From: Streptomyces ferrugineus
Lineage (GTDB): Bacteria; Actinomycetota; Actinomycetes; Streptomycetales; Streptomycetaceae
Direction: 5' to 3'
DNA: 64,000 nt
NCBI RefSeq assembly: GCF_015160855.1
Contig: NZ_CP063373.1
Location: 682,001 to 746,000, forward strand
The number at the start of each line of letters is the position of its first letter. Position 1 is the first letter of the stretch. Position numbers and translations under genes: made by a program. Shown piece by piece: positions 50,190-59,862 of this stretch. The notes beneath the pieces are model-generated. The model did no database searches. It saw only the letters and a program-made list of their open reading frames with translations, and had not been told where the DNA came from.

Positions 50190-51527
50190 ATGTATGACGT
50201 TTCGAAAGTTTCGAACACAACTATGGGGCGGGTTCGCGTGCAGCGGCAGAGTCGTAGTCGTAGTCCTCGGCGTACGGGAGCGATCGCGGTGGTGTCCGCG
50301 CTGGGCCTGACGGCGGCCCTCGGCGGCTGCGGGCTGACCGGCGAGTCGGACGGGGTGACGCTGAAGCTGGTCGCGGCGGACTACGGCGACAGCGAGGCGA
50401 ACAGTTCCCAGAAGTACTGGGACAAGCTCGTCAAGGCGTACGAGGCCGAGCACCCGGGGGTGCGGATCGACGTCACGGTGTACTCCTGGAGCGACGTCGA
50501 CGCCAAGGTCAAGGAGATGGTCGACGCCGGGAAGGCGCCGGACATGGCGCAGATCGGGGCGTACGCCGACTACGCCGCCGAGGGCCTGCTGTACGAGGCC
50601 GACCAACTGCTCTCGATCCCCGTCCAGGCCGACTTCGTCGCGCAGTTCGCGGACGCGGGGCAGGTGAAGTCGGTGCAGTACGGCATCCCCTTCGCCTCCT
50701 CCACGCGGCTGCTCTTCTACAACAAGACGCTCTTCGACAAGGCCGGCATCACCCCGCCGACCACCTGGAAGGAGCTGGCCGCCGACGCCGAGGCGCTGAA
50801 GGCGGAGGGCGTGAAGTACCCGTACGCCCTGCCGCTCGGCCCGGAGGAGGCGCAGGCCGAGACGATGCAGTGGCTGCTCAGCGGCGGGGGCGGCTACACC
50901 GACACCACCGTCGGCTCGTACAGCATCGACTCCGCGGAGAACGTCGCCACCTTCAACTGGCTCAAGAACGACCTGGTCGGCAAGGGGCTCACCGGCCCGG
51001 TGGCACCCGGCGAGCTGAACCGGGCGGACGCCTTCTCCGCGTTCGCGGCCGGTGACGTCGGCATGCTCAACGGCCACCCCTCGCTGATGCAGATGGCCGC
51101 GAAGAAGGGCGTGAAGTTCGGCATGGTGCCGATGCCCGGGGTGGAGGGGCCGAGCAAGGTCTCCATGGGCGTGGCCGACTGGATGATGGCCTTCAAGAAG
51201 AACGGCCACGCCGACCAGGTGGGCGAGTTCCTCGACTTCGTCTACGACAAGCAGAACGTGCTGGACTTCTCCCGCCGGTACGACCTGCTCCCCGTCACGA
51301 ACTCCGCGTCCACGGTGATGACCGCGGCCAAGCAGGACGCCGACCTCAAGCCGTTCCTGGAGCAGCTCCCGCTCTCCGAGCTCTACCCGGTCGGCCAGAC
51401 CTCCTGGGCGGCGGTCAGCGCCGACATCAAGAAGCGCATCGGCGGCACGGTCGCGGCCGGCGGCAGCCCGTCGGCGGTCCTGGGCCGGCTCCAGACGGCG
51501 GCCACCCGGGCGGAGAGCGCCGAATAG
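50190..51527 (+). CDS. sugar ABC transporter substrate-binding lipoprotein
   Basis: 445 residues from ATG 50190 (GGGGG four bases upstream). The signal peptide has lipobox LGGC, so it is anchored outside the membrane. The mature part is a family 1 extracellular solute-binding protein: KYWDKLVKAYEAEHPGVRIDVTVYSW at the N-terminus and FASSTRLLFYNKTLFDKAG in the hinge region. No permease genes follow, so it must work with a distant transporter or the shared MsiK ATPase system. The first codons cover a CGAAAGTTTCG palindrome (50201-50215); if the true start is the ATG at 50223, that box is in the leader. A chitobiose/GlcNAc-type ligand is suggested by context only. Confidence 0.88.
   Translation: MYDVSKVSNTTMGRVRVQRQSRSRSPRRTGAIAVVSALGLTAALGGCGLTGESDGVTLKLVAADYGDSEANSSQKYWDKLVKAYEAEHPGVRIDVTVYSWSDVDAKVKEMVDAGKAPDMAQIGAYADYAAEGLLYEADQLLSIPVQADFVAQFADAGQVKSVQYGIPFASSTRLLFYNKTLFDKAGITPPTTWKELAADAEALKAEGVKYPYALPLGPEEAQAETMQWLLSGGGGYTDTTVGSYSIDSAENVATFNWLKNDLVGKGLTGPVAPGELNRADAFSAFAAGDVGMLNGHPSLMQMAAKKGVKFGMVPMPGVEGPSKVSMGVADWMMAFKKNGHADQVGEFLDFVYDKQNVLDFSRRYDLLPVTNSASTVMTAAKQDADLKPFLEQLPLSELYPVGQTSWAAVSADIKKRIGGTVAAGGSPSAVLGRLQTAATRAESAE
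50201..50215. promoter_or_regulatory. palindrome TTCGAAAGTTTCGAA at the start of the binding-protein gene
   Basis: Perfect 7-bp arms around one base. It contains CGAAAGTTTCG, the type of box described for xylan/xylo-oligosaccharide regulation in streptomycetes (CGAA-N-TTCG or GAAACTTTC-like). It sits 10 bases inside the annotated start, so it is either an operator within the 5' codons or evidence for a later start. Confidence 0.5.
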
Positions 51528-51599
51528 CCCCGGCGCGGTCGCGGGGCCGCCCGGTCGCGGGGCCGCCCGGTTGTCGGTGGCGGGCGTTACGGTGCGTCC

Positions 51600-51851
51600 A
51601 TGGACCAGCACCAGGACCCGTCCGAGGCCGCCCTCGCCGACCGCGAGCGGTCCATCCTCGCGCTGGAACGCCGGGGCTTCACGGGCCCCGGCGCCAAGGA
51701 GCGGGCGATACGCGAGGAACTGGGCCTGGCCCCCGTCCGCTACTACCAGCTCCTGAACGCCCTGCTGGACGACCCGAGGGCCCTGCGGCACGACCCGGTG
51801 ACGGTGAACCGGCTGCGGCGGGTACGGGAGGCACGGCGGGCGGAGAGATGA
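51600..51851 (+). CDS. DUF3263-like small protein with helix-turn-helix
   Basis: 83 residues. ALADRERSILALERRGFTGPGAKERAIREELGLAPVRYYQLLNALLDDPRAL reads as a winged or AsnC-like helix-turn-helix, as in the actinobacterial DUF3263 family. No ligand domain is present. It is conserved next to otsB in Streptomyces from memory. ATG start; otsB follows 40 bases after the stop on the same strand, so they may be co-transcribed. Between this gene and the lipoprotein gene is a 16-bp tandem duplication (about 51538-51569). Confidence 0.82.
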   Translation: MDQHQDPSEAALADRERSILALERRGFTGPGAKERAIREELGLAPVRYYQLLNALLDDPRALRHDPVTVNRLRRVREARRAER

Positions 51852-51891
51852 GCCAGGGGTACATCCGCCCGTCCCTGGATAGGGTCCCCGT

Positions 51892-52758
51892 ATGGCCAGT
51901 CACCAGGATCCGACCGACCCCGCGGGCCCGCTGCCGACCCCCGTCACCCGGCCCGGCCGCGACGGACTCGCCGCGCTCCTCGACCGCCCCGCACGGGCGC
52001 TCGTCGCGCTGGACTTCGACGGCACGCTCGCCCCGATCGTGCCGGACCCGGATCAGGCGCGGGCCCACCCCGACGCCCTGTCGGCACTGGTCGCGCTCGC
52101 GCCGCAGGTGGCCGGCGTCGCGGTGGTCACCGGGCGCCCGGCCGACGTGGCCGTGCGGTACGGCGGTTTCGCCGGGGTCGCGGGCCTTGAGCACCTCGTC
52201 GTGCTCGGGCACTACGGCGCCGAGCGCTGGGACGCCGTCAGTGGAAAGGTCACCGCACCCGACCCCCACCCCGGCATCGCGACCGTCCGTGCCGAACTGC
52301 CGGGGCTGCTCGCGAGCGTCACGCAGGGCACCTGGATCGAGGACAAGGGACATGCCGTCGCCGTGCACACGCGCCGCGCGGCCGACCCGCAGGGCACCTT
52401 CGACGCCCTGCGCGCACCCCTCACCGACCTCGCCACCCGCAACGGACTGATCGTCGAACCCGGCCGCATGGTCCTGGAACTGCGCCCACCCGGCATGGAC
52501 AAGGGCGTGGCGCTCAGCGACCACGTCCGGGAGCTCGGCGCCGAGTCCGTCCTCTACGCCGGCGACGACCTCGGCGACCTCTCCGCCTACGCCGCCGTCG
52601 ACGCCCTCCGCTCCGACGGCACCCCCGGCCTCCTGGTCTGCAGCGGCAGCGAGGAGGTCACCGAGCTCTCGGAGCGGGCGGACGTGGTGGTCGACGGTCC
52701 GGCGGGGGTCGTACGGCTGTTGCGGCAGATCGCGGCTCAGGCCGGCCAGGCCGGCTGA
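51892..52758 (+). CDS. otsB: trehalose-6-phosphate phosphatase
   Basis: 288 residues of the HAD superfamily. Motif I is ALDFDGTLAPIVPD (nucleophile Asp), motif II VVTGRP, and the terminal motif is LYAGDDLGDLSAY. Removes phosphate from trehalose 6-phosphate in the cytosol. The convergent otsA gene ends 11 bases away, so the pair share the region without a clear terminator. ATG start. Confidence 0.95.
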   Translation: MASHQDPTDPAGPLPTPVTRPGRDGLAALLDRPARALVALDFDGTLAPIVPDPDQARAHPDALSALVALAPQVAGVAVVTGRPADVAVRYGGFAGVAGLEHLVVLGHYGAERWDAVSGKVTAPDPHPGIATVRAELPGLLASVTQGTWIEDKGHAVAVHTRRAADPQGTFDALRAPLTDLATRNGLIVEPGRMVLELRPPGMDKGVALSDHVRELGAESVLYAGDDLGDLSAYAAVDALRSDGTPGLLVCSGSEEVTELSERADVVVDGPAGVVRLLRQIAAQAGQAG

Positions 52759-52769
52759 TCGAGGGTGGG

Positions 52770-54176
52770 TTACCGGTCCAGCGCGTGGAGCTGGTCCAGG
52801 AACCACTGGGCCGGCGGCAGTGCCGTCGCGGCCGCCGCCAGTCGCTTCGAGCGCTCCGCCCGCTCCTCCGGGCGCATCGTCAACGCCTCGTGCAGCGCCC
52901 GTGCCGTGTCGATGACGTCGTACGGGTTGACCGCGAACGCGTCCTCGCCCAGTTCCTCGAAGGCCCCGGCCTCCCGCGACAGCACCAGCGCGCACCCCTC
53001 GTCGGAGACGACCGGCACCTCCTTGGCGACCAGGTTCATACCGTCCCGGATGGGGTTGACCAGCGCCACGTCCGCCAGCCGGTACGCCGCCAGCGAGCGG
53101 GCGAAGTCGTCCTTGACGTGCAGCACGACCGGCGTCCAACCCGGCGTGCCATAGCGGGAGTTGATCTCCGTCGCCAGGCGCTGCACCTCGGCCGTGTAGT
53201 CGCGGTACACCGCCAGGTCCTGCCGCGAGGGGTAGGCGAACGCCACGTGCACCACCCGCTCGCGCCACTCGGGGTGGTCGTCGAGGAGCTGCCGGTACGC
53301 CAGCAGGCCGCGCACGATGTTCTTGGACAGCTCGGTGCGGTCGACCCGGACGATCGCCTTGCGGCCCTCGCCGATCTCGCCCTTCAGCACCGCCATCCGC
53401 TCGGCCACGTCGGCCTGATGCGCCCGCGCCCGCAGGAAGTCCGCGTCCGCCCCCAGCCCGTGCACCCCGACCCGGGTGCCGCCGAGCCCGCCGACGAACC
53501 GCTCGGCGCACGCCTCGAACGCGTCCGCCCACCGCCGGGTGAGGAACCCCAGCCGGTCCGCGCCGAGCATCCCCCACAACAGCTGCGAACGGATGTCGTC
53601 CGGCAGCATGCGGAAGTACTCCGGCGGTGCCCAGGGCGTGTGCGAGAAGTGGCCGATCCGGACGTCGGGGCGCAGCTCGCGCAGCATGCCCGGCACCAGG
53701 CACAGGTGGTAGTCCTGCACCAGCACCGCCGCCCCCGGCGCCGCCTGCCCGGCCAGCGCCCGGGCGAAGGCGCGGTTGTACGTCTCGTACGACGCCCACT
53801 GCCGCCGGAACTCCGCGTCGAAGACCGGCTCCAGCGGCGTCTGGTACAGCATGTGGTGGACGAACCACAGCACCGAGTTCGCGATGCCGTTGTACGCGTC
53901 CGCGTGCACGTCGGCCGGGATGTCCAGCATCAGCACGCCGTCCTCGCCGGCCCCGCGCCGCACCGCCTCCCGGTCCCCGTCGGACAGCGCCGAGCACACC
54001 CACAGCGCGCCCGCGTCCGGCCCGATCGCCGACAGCCCGGAGACGACCCCGCCGCCGCCCCGCTTGGAGTGCAGCGAGCCGTCCTCGCGCACCTCGTACG
54101 AGACCGGGCCGCGGTTCGACGCGACCAGCACCCTGGCAGCACCTCGCGCATCCTGCGCATCCTGCGTGGAAGCCAT
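52770..54176 (-). CDS. otsA: trehalose-6-phosphate synthase, GT20
   Basis: 468 residues. Makes trehalose 6-phosphate from glucose 6-phosphate and a nucleotide glucose (UDP- or GDP-glucose). The GT20 hallmarks are present: LVASNRGPVSYE with the KRGGGGVVSGL loop (here LHSKRGGGG), VQDYHLCLVPGML, IGHFSHTPWAPPEYF and VNPIRDGMNLVAKE. ATG at 54176 is used; a TTG three codons upstream is possible. Together with otsB it forms the OtsAB route; the gpgS gene upstream on the same strand makes another osmolyte. Confidence 0.95.
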   Translation of the reverse strand: MASTQDAQDARGAARVLVASNRGPVSYEVREDGSLHSKRGGGGVVSGLSAIGPDAGALWVCSALSDGDREAVRRGAGEDGVLMLDIPADVHADAYNGIANSVLWFVHHMLYQTPLEPVFDAEFRRQWASYETYNRAFARALAGQAAPGAAVLVQDYHLCLVPGMLRELRPDVRIGHFSHTPWAPPEYFRMLPDDIRSQLLWGMLGADRLGFLTRRWADAFEACAERFVGGLGGTRVGVHGLGADADFLRARAHQADVAERMAVLKGEIGEGRKAIVRVDRTELSKNIVRGLLAYRQLLDDHPEWRERVVHVAFAYPSRQDLAVYRDYTAEVQRLATEINSRYGTPGWTPVVLHVKDDFARSLAAYRLADVALVNPIRDGMNLVAKEVPVVSDEGCALVLSREAGAFEELGEDAFAVNPYDVIDTARALHEALTMRPEERAERSKRLAAAATALPPAQWFLDQLHALDR

Positions 54177-54271
54177 ACGCCTCAACCTAGCCCGGCCCGG
54201 AAACGCTCAAACGTACGGTTCCGCTTACTGGACGGCTCCTCCACACCCCGTGTACGGCCGGTTTCCGGCGT

Positions 54272-55216
54272 TTACGCGACCTTCCGCGTCGCGTACTCGG
54301 CGATCTCCACCATCGGCGGCCGCTCCTCGGTGTCCACGGAGTACGTCAGCGGCTGGAAACCGTCCTCGCCCCGCTCGAACTGGGTGAGGGAGGGCCGGAT
54401 CAGATGGCCGCGGGCCAGCCTGAGCTGTGCCGTGCGGTAGATCGCCGCCGACATCCGGCCGAGCGCCTGCCCGTCCTGGTGCCGGTGCTTGCGCACCCCG
54501 ACGTCCACCTGGGCCAGCGCGTCCAGGCCCACCAGATGCAGGGCGTCGACCAGCATGCCCAGCTCGACGCCGTAGCCGACGGGGAACGGGAGCTGCTCGA
54601 GCAGCGACCTGCGGGCCGCGTACTCGCCGCCCAGCGGCTGCACGAAGCCGGCGAGCTGCGGCCAGTGCATGTTCAGCAGCGGGCGCGCCATCAGCTCGGT
54701 GACCCGGCCGCCCTGCCCGGCCGCCGAGCCGAGCGGGCGGTCGTACATCGCCTTGACGAGGTCCACGTCCGGATCGGTGAGCAGCGGGCCGACGATCCCG
54801 GAGACGAACTCGGAGGAGAACTCCTTCAGGTCGGCGTCGATGAAGCAGACGATGTCCCCGCTCGTCACCAGCAGGGAGCGCCACAGCACCTCCCCCTTGC
54901 CGGGCACGGCAGGCAGGTGCGGCAGGATGTCGTCGCGGTGCACCACCCGCGCGCCCGCCGCGGCGGCCACCTCGGAGGTGCGGTCGGTGGACCCCGAGTC
55001 GACGACGACGATCTCGTCGACCAGGGGGACCTGGCGCATGAGGTCATGACGGATGATCGCGACGATGTCGCCGACCGTCTCCTCCTCGTTGAGCGCGGGC
55101 AGCACGACGGAGACCGACTGGCCCGTACGCTGCTTGGCGGCCAGGATGCGGTGGAGCGGGCGGTCGACGGCGGACCAGGAGCGGGTGCGCAGCCAGCGCT
55201 CGACTTCTTCCAGCAC
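54272..55216 (-). CDS. gpgS: glucosyl-3-phosphoglycerate synthase, GT81
   Basis: 314 residues from GTG 55216, which has AGGAG nine bases upstream; the open frame continues to 55309 without a good site. Transfers glucose from a nucleotide sugar to 3-phosphoglycerate, the first step to glucosylglycerate and, in mycobacteria, methylglucose lipopolysaccharide. The GT-A fold with SVVLPALNEEETVGDIV, metal motif CFIDADLKEFSSEF and GFVQPLGGEYAARRSLLEQ matches GpgS. The phosphatase GpgP is not adjacent. It lies 95 bases upstream of otsA in the same orientation. Confidence 0.9.
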   Translation of the reverse strand: MLEEVERWLRTRSWSAVDRPLHRILAAKQRTGQSVSVVLPALNEEETVGDIVAIIRHDLMRQVPLVDEIVVVDSGSTDRTSEVAAAAGARVVHRDDILPHLPAVPGKGEVLWRSLLVTSGDIVCFIDADLKEFSSEFVSGIVGPLLTDPDVDLVKAMYDRPLGSAAGQGGRVTELMARPLLNMHWPQLAGFVQPLGGEYAARRSLLEQLPFPVGYGVELGMLVDALHLVGLDALAQVDVGVRKHRHQDGQALGRMSAAIYRTAQLRLARGHLIRPSLTQFERGEDGFQPLTYSVDTEERPPMVEIAEYATRKVA

Positions 55217-55349
55217 GGTCAGCGGCTCCTCACTGTTGTCTCGCGTTACGGACGGCTCTCTCAACTGTCCTGGCGTTCGGTTACAGTCTTGAACAACGCG
55301 GATGACCATCGCATGTCCGGGGTCACCTGCCGATTACAACCGCATACAG

Positions 55350-55515
55350 CTCATCCAGAGGGGCAGAGGGAAACGGCCCGATGAAGCCCCGGCAACCCTC
55401 CAGTCGGTTCTCGTAGATCAGCGTCGATCGTCACCGTTGATCGTCTCCGCGAGGCTCCCGGCTAGGGAAGGTGCCAAATCCGTCTCACGGCGAGATGCGT
55501 CGTGAGGAAGATGAG
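55350..55515 (+). ncRNA. SAM-I (S-box) riboswitch in the thrC leader
   Basis: The core matches the S-box class: AGAGGGGCAGAGGGA followed by GGCCCGATGAAGCCCCGGCAACC, and further on GGGAAGGTGCCAAATCC. Closing stem P1 is CTCATC (55350-55355) with GATGAG (55510-55515). The 3' strand of P1 overlaps the purine-rich GAGGAG ahead of thrC, so S-adenosylmethionine binding could block translation; no intrinsic terminator is seen after it. Confidence 0.93.
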
Positions 55516-55535
55516 GAGAAAGGGCCTCGCCTCAC

Positions 55536-56819
55536 ATGGCTGTGCAGACTGTTGCAAGCACCACCGACTCCACCGTGGACCTCGGTCCCGCCGCGGCACT
55601 GTCCTGCCGCGAATGCGGTCACCGGGTACCCCTCGGACCGGTCTTCGCCTGCGAGGAGTGTTTCGGCCCGCTGGAGATCGCGTACGACTTCTCGGCCTAC
55701 GACACCGAGCAGCTCCGTAAGCGGATCGAGGCGGGTCCCGCGAACATCTGGCGCTACGCGCCGCTGCTTCCCGTCCCGGCCGACGTCGCCGACAAGCCGA
55801 ACCTCAACCCCGGCTGGACCAAGCTCGTCAAGGCCGACAACCTCGCCCGTGAGCTGGGCGTGACCGGCGGCCTGTACGTCAAGGACGACTCCGGCAACCC
55901 GACGCACTCCTTCAAGGACCGGGTGGTCGCCCAGGCTCTGGAGGCCGCCCGCGCCTTCGGCTTCACCACGCTCTCCTGCTCCTCGACCGGCAACCTCGCC
56001 GGCGCGGTGGGCGCGGCCGCGGCCCGCGCGGGCTTCCGGTCCTGCGTGTTCATCCCGCACGACCTGGAGCAGGGCAAGGTCGTCATGGCCGCGATCTACG
56101 GCGGCGAGCTCGTCGGCATCGAGGGCAACTACGACGACGTGAACCGCTTCTGCTCCGAGCTGATCGGCGACCCGGCCGGCGAGGGCTGGGGCTTCGTCAA
56201 CGTCAACCTGCGGCCGTACTACGCCGAGGGTTCCAAGACCCTGGCGTACGAGATCTGCGAGCAGCTCGGCTGGCGGCTCCCGGACCAGCTGGTCGTCCCG
56301 ATCGCGTCGGGCTCGCAGCTCACGAAGATCGACAAGGGTCTGCAGGAGCTGATCAAGCTCGGGCTCGTCGAGGACAAGCCGTACAAGATCTTCGGAGCGC
56401 AGGCCGAGGGCTGCTCGCCGGTGTCGACGGCGTTCAAGGCCGGCCACGACGTGGTGCGCCCGCAGAAGCCGAACACCATCGCCAAGTCCCTCGCGATCGG
56501 CAACCCGGCCGACGGGCCGTACGTCCTCGACATCGCGCGCCGCACCGGCGGTTTCGTGGAGGATGTGACGGACGAGCAGGTCGTGGACGCGATCGGGCTG
56601 CTCGCCCGGACCGAGGGGGTCTTCGCGGAGACCGCCGGCGGGGTGACCGTCGGTGTGACGAAGAAGCTCATCGACAACGGCGTCCTCGACCCCGCCAAGA
56701 CCACCGTCGTCCTCAACACCGGCGACGGACTCAAGACCCTCGACGCGGTGGCCGGTACCGGTCTCACCGCCACCATCCGCCCGAACCTGGACTCCTTCCG
56801 AGAGGCTGGCCTCGCATGA
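55536..56819 (+). CDS. thrC: threonine synthase
   Basis: 427 residues. PLP enzyme that converts O-phosphohomoserine to threonine. The N-terminal zinc-finger-like CRECGHRVPLGPVFACEECFGPLE is typical of the actinobacterial class. The PLP lysine lies in NPTHSFKDRVV, with SSTGNLAGAVGAAAAR and the phosphate-binding VPIASGSQL downstream. Expression is under the SAM-I riboswitch ending 20 bases upstream. The stop overlaps the sulfur-carrier gene by four bases. Confidence 0.95.
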   Translation: MAVQTVASTTDSTVDLGPAAALSCRECGHRVPLGPVFACEECFGPLEIAYDFSAYDTEQLRKRIEAGPANIWRYAPLLPVPADVADKPNLNPGWTKLVKADNLARELGVTGGLYVKDDSGNPTHSFKDRVVAQALEAARAFGFTTLSCSSTGNLAGAVGAAAARAGFRSCVFIPHDLEQGKVVMAAIYGGELVGIEGNYDDVNRFCSELIGDPAGEGWGFVNVNLRPYYAEGSKTLAYEICEQLGWRLPDQLVVPIASGSQLTKIDKGLQELIKLGLVEDKPYKIFGAQAEGCSPVSTAFKAGHDVVRPQKPNTIAKSLAIGNPADGPYVLDIARRTGGFVEDVTDEQVVDAIGLLARTEGVFAETAGGVTVGVTKKLIDNGVLDPAKTTVVLNTGDGLKTLDAVAGTGLTATIRPNLDSFREAGLA

Positions 56820-57091
56820 GCGTGACCGTTCGCATCCCCACCATCCTGCGCACCTACACGGGTGGCCAGGCCGAGGTCGCCGCCGAAGGTGCCACCCTCG
56901 CCGACGTCATCGCCGACCTGGAGAAGAACCACACCGGGATCGCCGCCCGGGTGCTGGACGACCAGGGCAAGCTGCGGCGGTTCGTCAACGTGTACGTCAA
57001 CGACGACGACGTCCGGTTCGAGCAGGGGCTGGAGACGGCCACGCCGGACGGTGCGGGTGTCTCCATCATTCCGGCCGTCGCGGGCGGTTGA
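56816..57091 (+). CDS. MoaD/ThiS-family sulfur carrier protein (CysO-like)
   Basis: 91 residues with a ubiquitin-like fold and a C-terminal Gly-Gly (IIPAVAGG) that would be activated by adenylation and charged with sulfur. MSVTVRIPTILRTYTGG and VLDDQGKLRRFVNVYVNDDDVRF match the CysO branch, which feeds sulfur to cysteine synthesis via CysM in mycobacteria. It starts four bases inside thrC (ATGA). Neither cysM nor mec is adjacent, so its partner is elsewhere. Shared control by the SAM riboswitch links it to sulfur status. Confidence 0.9.
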   Translation: MSVTVRIPTILRTYTGGQAEVAAEGATLADVIADLEKNHTGIAARVLDDQGKLRRFVNVYVNDDDVRFEQGLETATPDGAGVSIIPAVAGG

Positions 57092-57139
57092 TACCCGCCG
57101 GTAGTAACCGTCGGTAACAGCGATTACCGAGAGTTCATC

Positions 57140-57178
57140 GAATTGCCTCCTCCGTGAGAGAAGCGGAGGGGGCAATTC
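57140..57178 (+). terminator. hairpin terminator after the thrC operon
   Basis: 15-bp stem with one G-T pair (57140-57154 with 57164-57178, 9-base loop). It is 48 bases after the sulfur-carrier gene. The rest of the 440-base gap to the cold-shock gene (57179-57531) has no gene and should hold its promoter and long leader. Confidence 0.85.
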
Positions 57179-57531
57179 TGTGTGGTTGAGCGAGGTACAG
57201 TTGGGGAACGTGCCGCCGATCTCCGGGTCGGCAGCCCTTGATTTCTGCCGCAGGTCCGACAAGAAGTAGCCAAAGTGTGCGGGTTTTTTGCGGCTTTTGT
57301 TCCATTTGCCAGGTCCGACTTGACCTGAAGTCAGGGGAATTGTCCCCACATTCCCGACCAGTCGTGCCCGGATTTCTCGTCCGATTGACCTGTTGCAGAC
57401 GGCAGTTGGGCAGATACATTCAGCCGCGGTCGACGCGTTCCGGCGCACGCCCCCGACCGATGGGGGGTGAGGTCTGACCCGGATCCGCGAAGTGTGGATC
57501 TGTGCAAGGGCCAGTAATAGGGGAGTTAGGC

Positions 57532-57735
57532 ATGGCTCAGGGCACCGTCAAGTGGTTCAACGCGGAGAAGGGGTACGGCTTCATCGCGGTCGACGGTGGT
57601 GCGGATGTTTTCGTCCACTACAGCGCGATCCAGATGGACGGTTACCGCACCCTGGAAGAGGGTCAGCGGGTGGAGTTCGAGATCTCGCAGGGCCAGAAGG
57701 GCCCGCAGGCCGACATGGTTCGCGTCACCGCCTGA
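57532..57735 (+). CDS. cold-shock domain protein (CspA family)
   Basis: 67 residues, one OB-fold cold-shock domain. RNP1 is KGYGFIAV and RNP2 VFVHYSAI, with the usual GTVKWFN start. Binds single-stranded nucleic acid as an RNA chaperone. Start ATG 57532 after GGGGAG. The long upstream gap suggests a structured 5' leader, as in other csp genes. Streptomyces carry several such genes; which paralogue this is cannot be told. Confidence 0.95.
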   Translation: MAQGTVKWFNAEKGYGFIAVDGGADVFVHYSAIQMDGYRTLEEGQRVEFEISQGQKGPQADMVRVTA

Positions 57736-57839
57736 ACGTTCTTCTGCACGTCACTTCACCGAAGGGTCCGCACCTCACCGGGTGCGGGCCCTTCGCCTGT
57801 TCGCCCATCGCCGACCGGGGCCCGATCCCCGAGAGCCGC

Positions 57840-57901
57840 TTGCACTCGCATGGGTCGAGTGCTAATCATTGGCGTTAGCACTCTGAAGGTGAGAGTGACA
57901 A
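57840..57901. promoter_or_regulatory. two tandem CIRCE (HrcA) operators upstream of groEL
   Basis: CIRCE 1 is TTGCACTC (57840-57847), nine bases, GAGTGCTAA (57857-57865). CIRCE 2 is TTAGCACTC (57875-57883), nine bases, GAGTGACAA (57893-57901). The inner arms also pair with each other across nine bases (GAGTGCTAA/TTAGCACTC). HrcA repression of groEL genes through such sites is established in Streptomyces. The site ends 127 bases before the start codon. Confidence 0.95.
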
Positions 57902-57920
57902 AGAAGGACCGGGTCGGTGA

Positions 57921-59651
<1,731 letters not shown>

Positions 59652-59690
59652 GCCGCTTCGCGAGAAGGCTCGGACCCGGTCCGTCAGTAC

Positions 59691-59730
59691 CGAGGGCGGC
59701 ACTCCCTGGAGACAGGGGGTGCCGCCCTCG
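59691..59730 (+). terminator. terminator after groEL
   Basis: 18-bp stem with one G-T pair (59691-59708 with 59713-59730) and a GAGA loop, 40 bases after the groEL stop. Confidence 0.88.
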
Positions 59731-59862
59731 GGCGTGTCCGGGGTCACAACCGGGCGGGATGTGGAATGCGCGACCTCGCCCCCGCAGTTCCTTAAGGCGT
59801 TGCAATAATGCGCACGCACATACCGTCCGGTCAGTCGACCCCACCTCCAAGGAGCCCACCAC

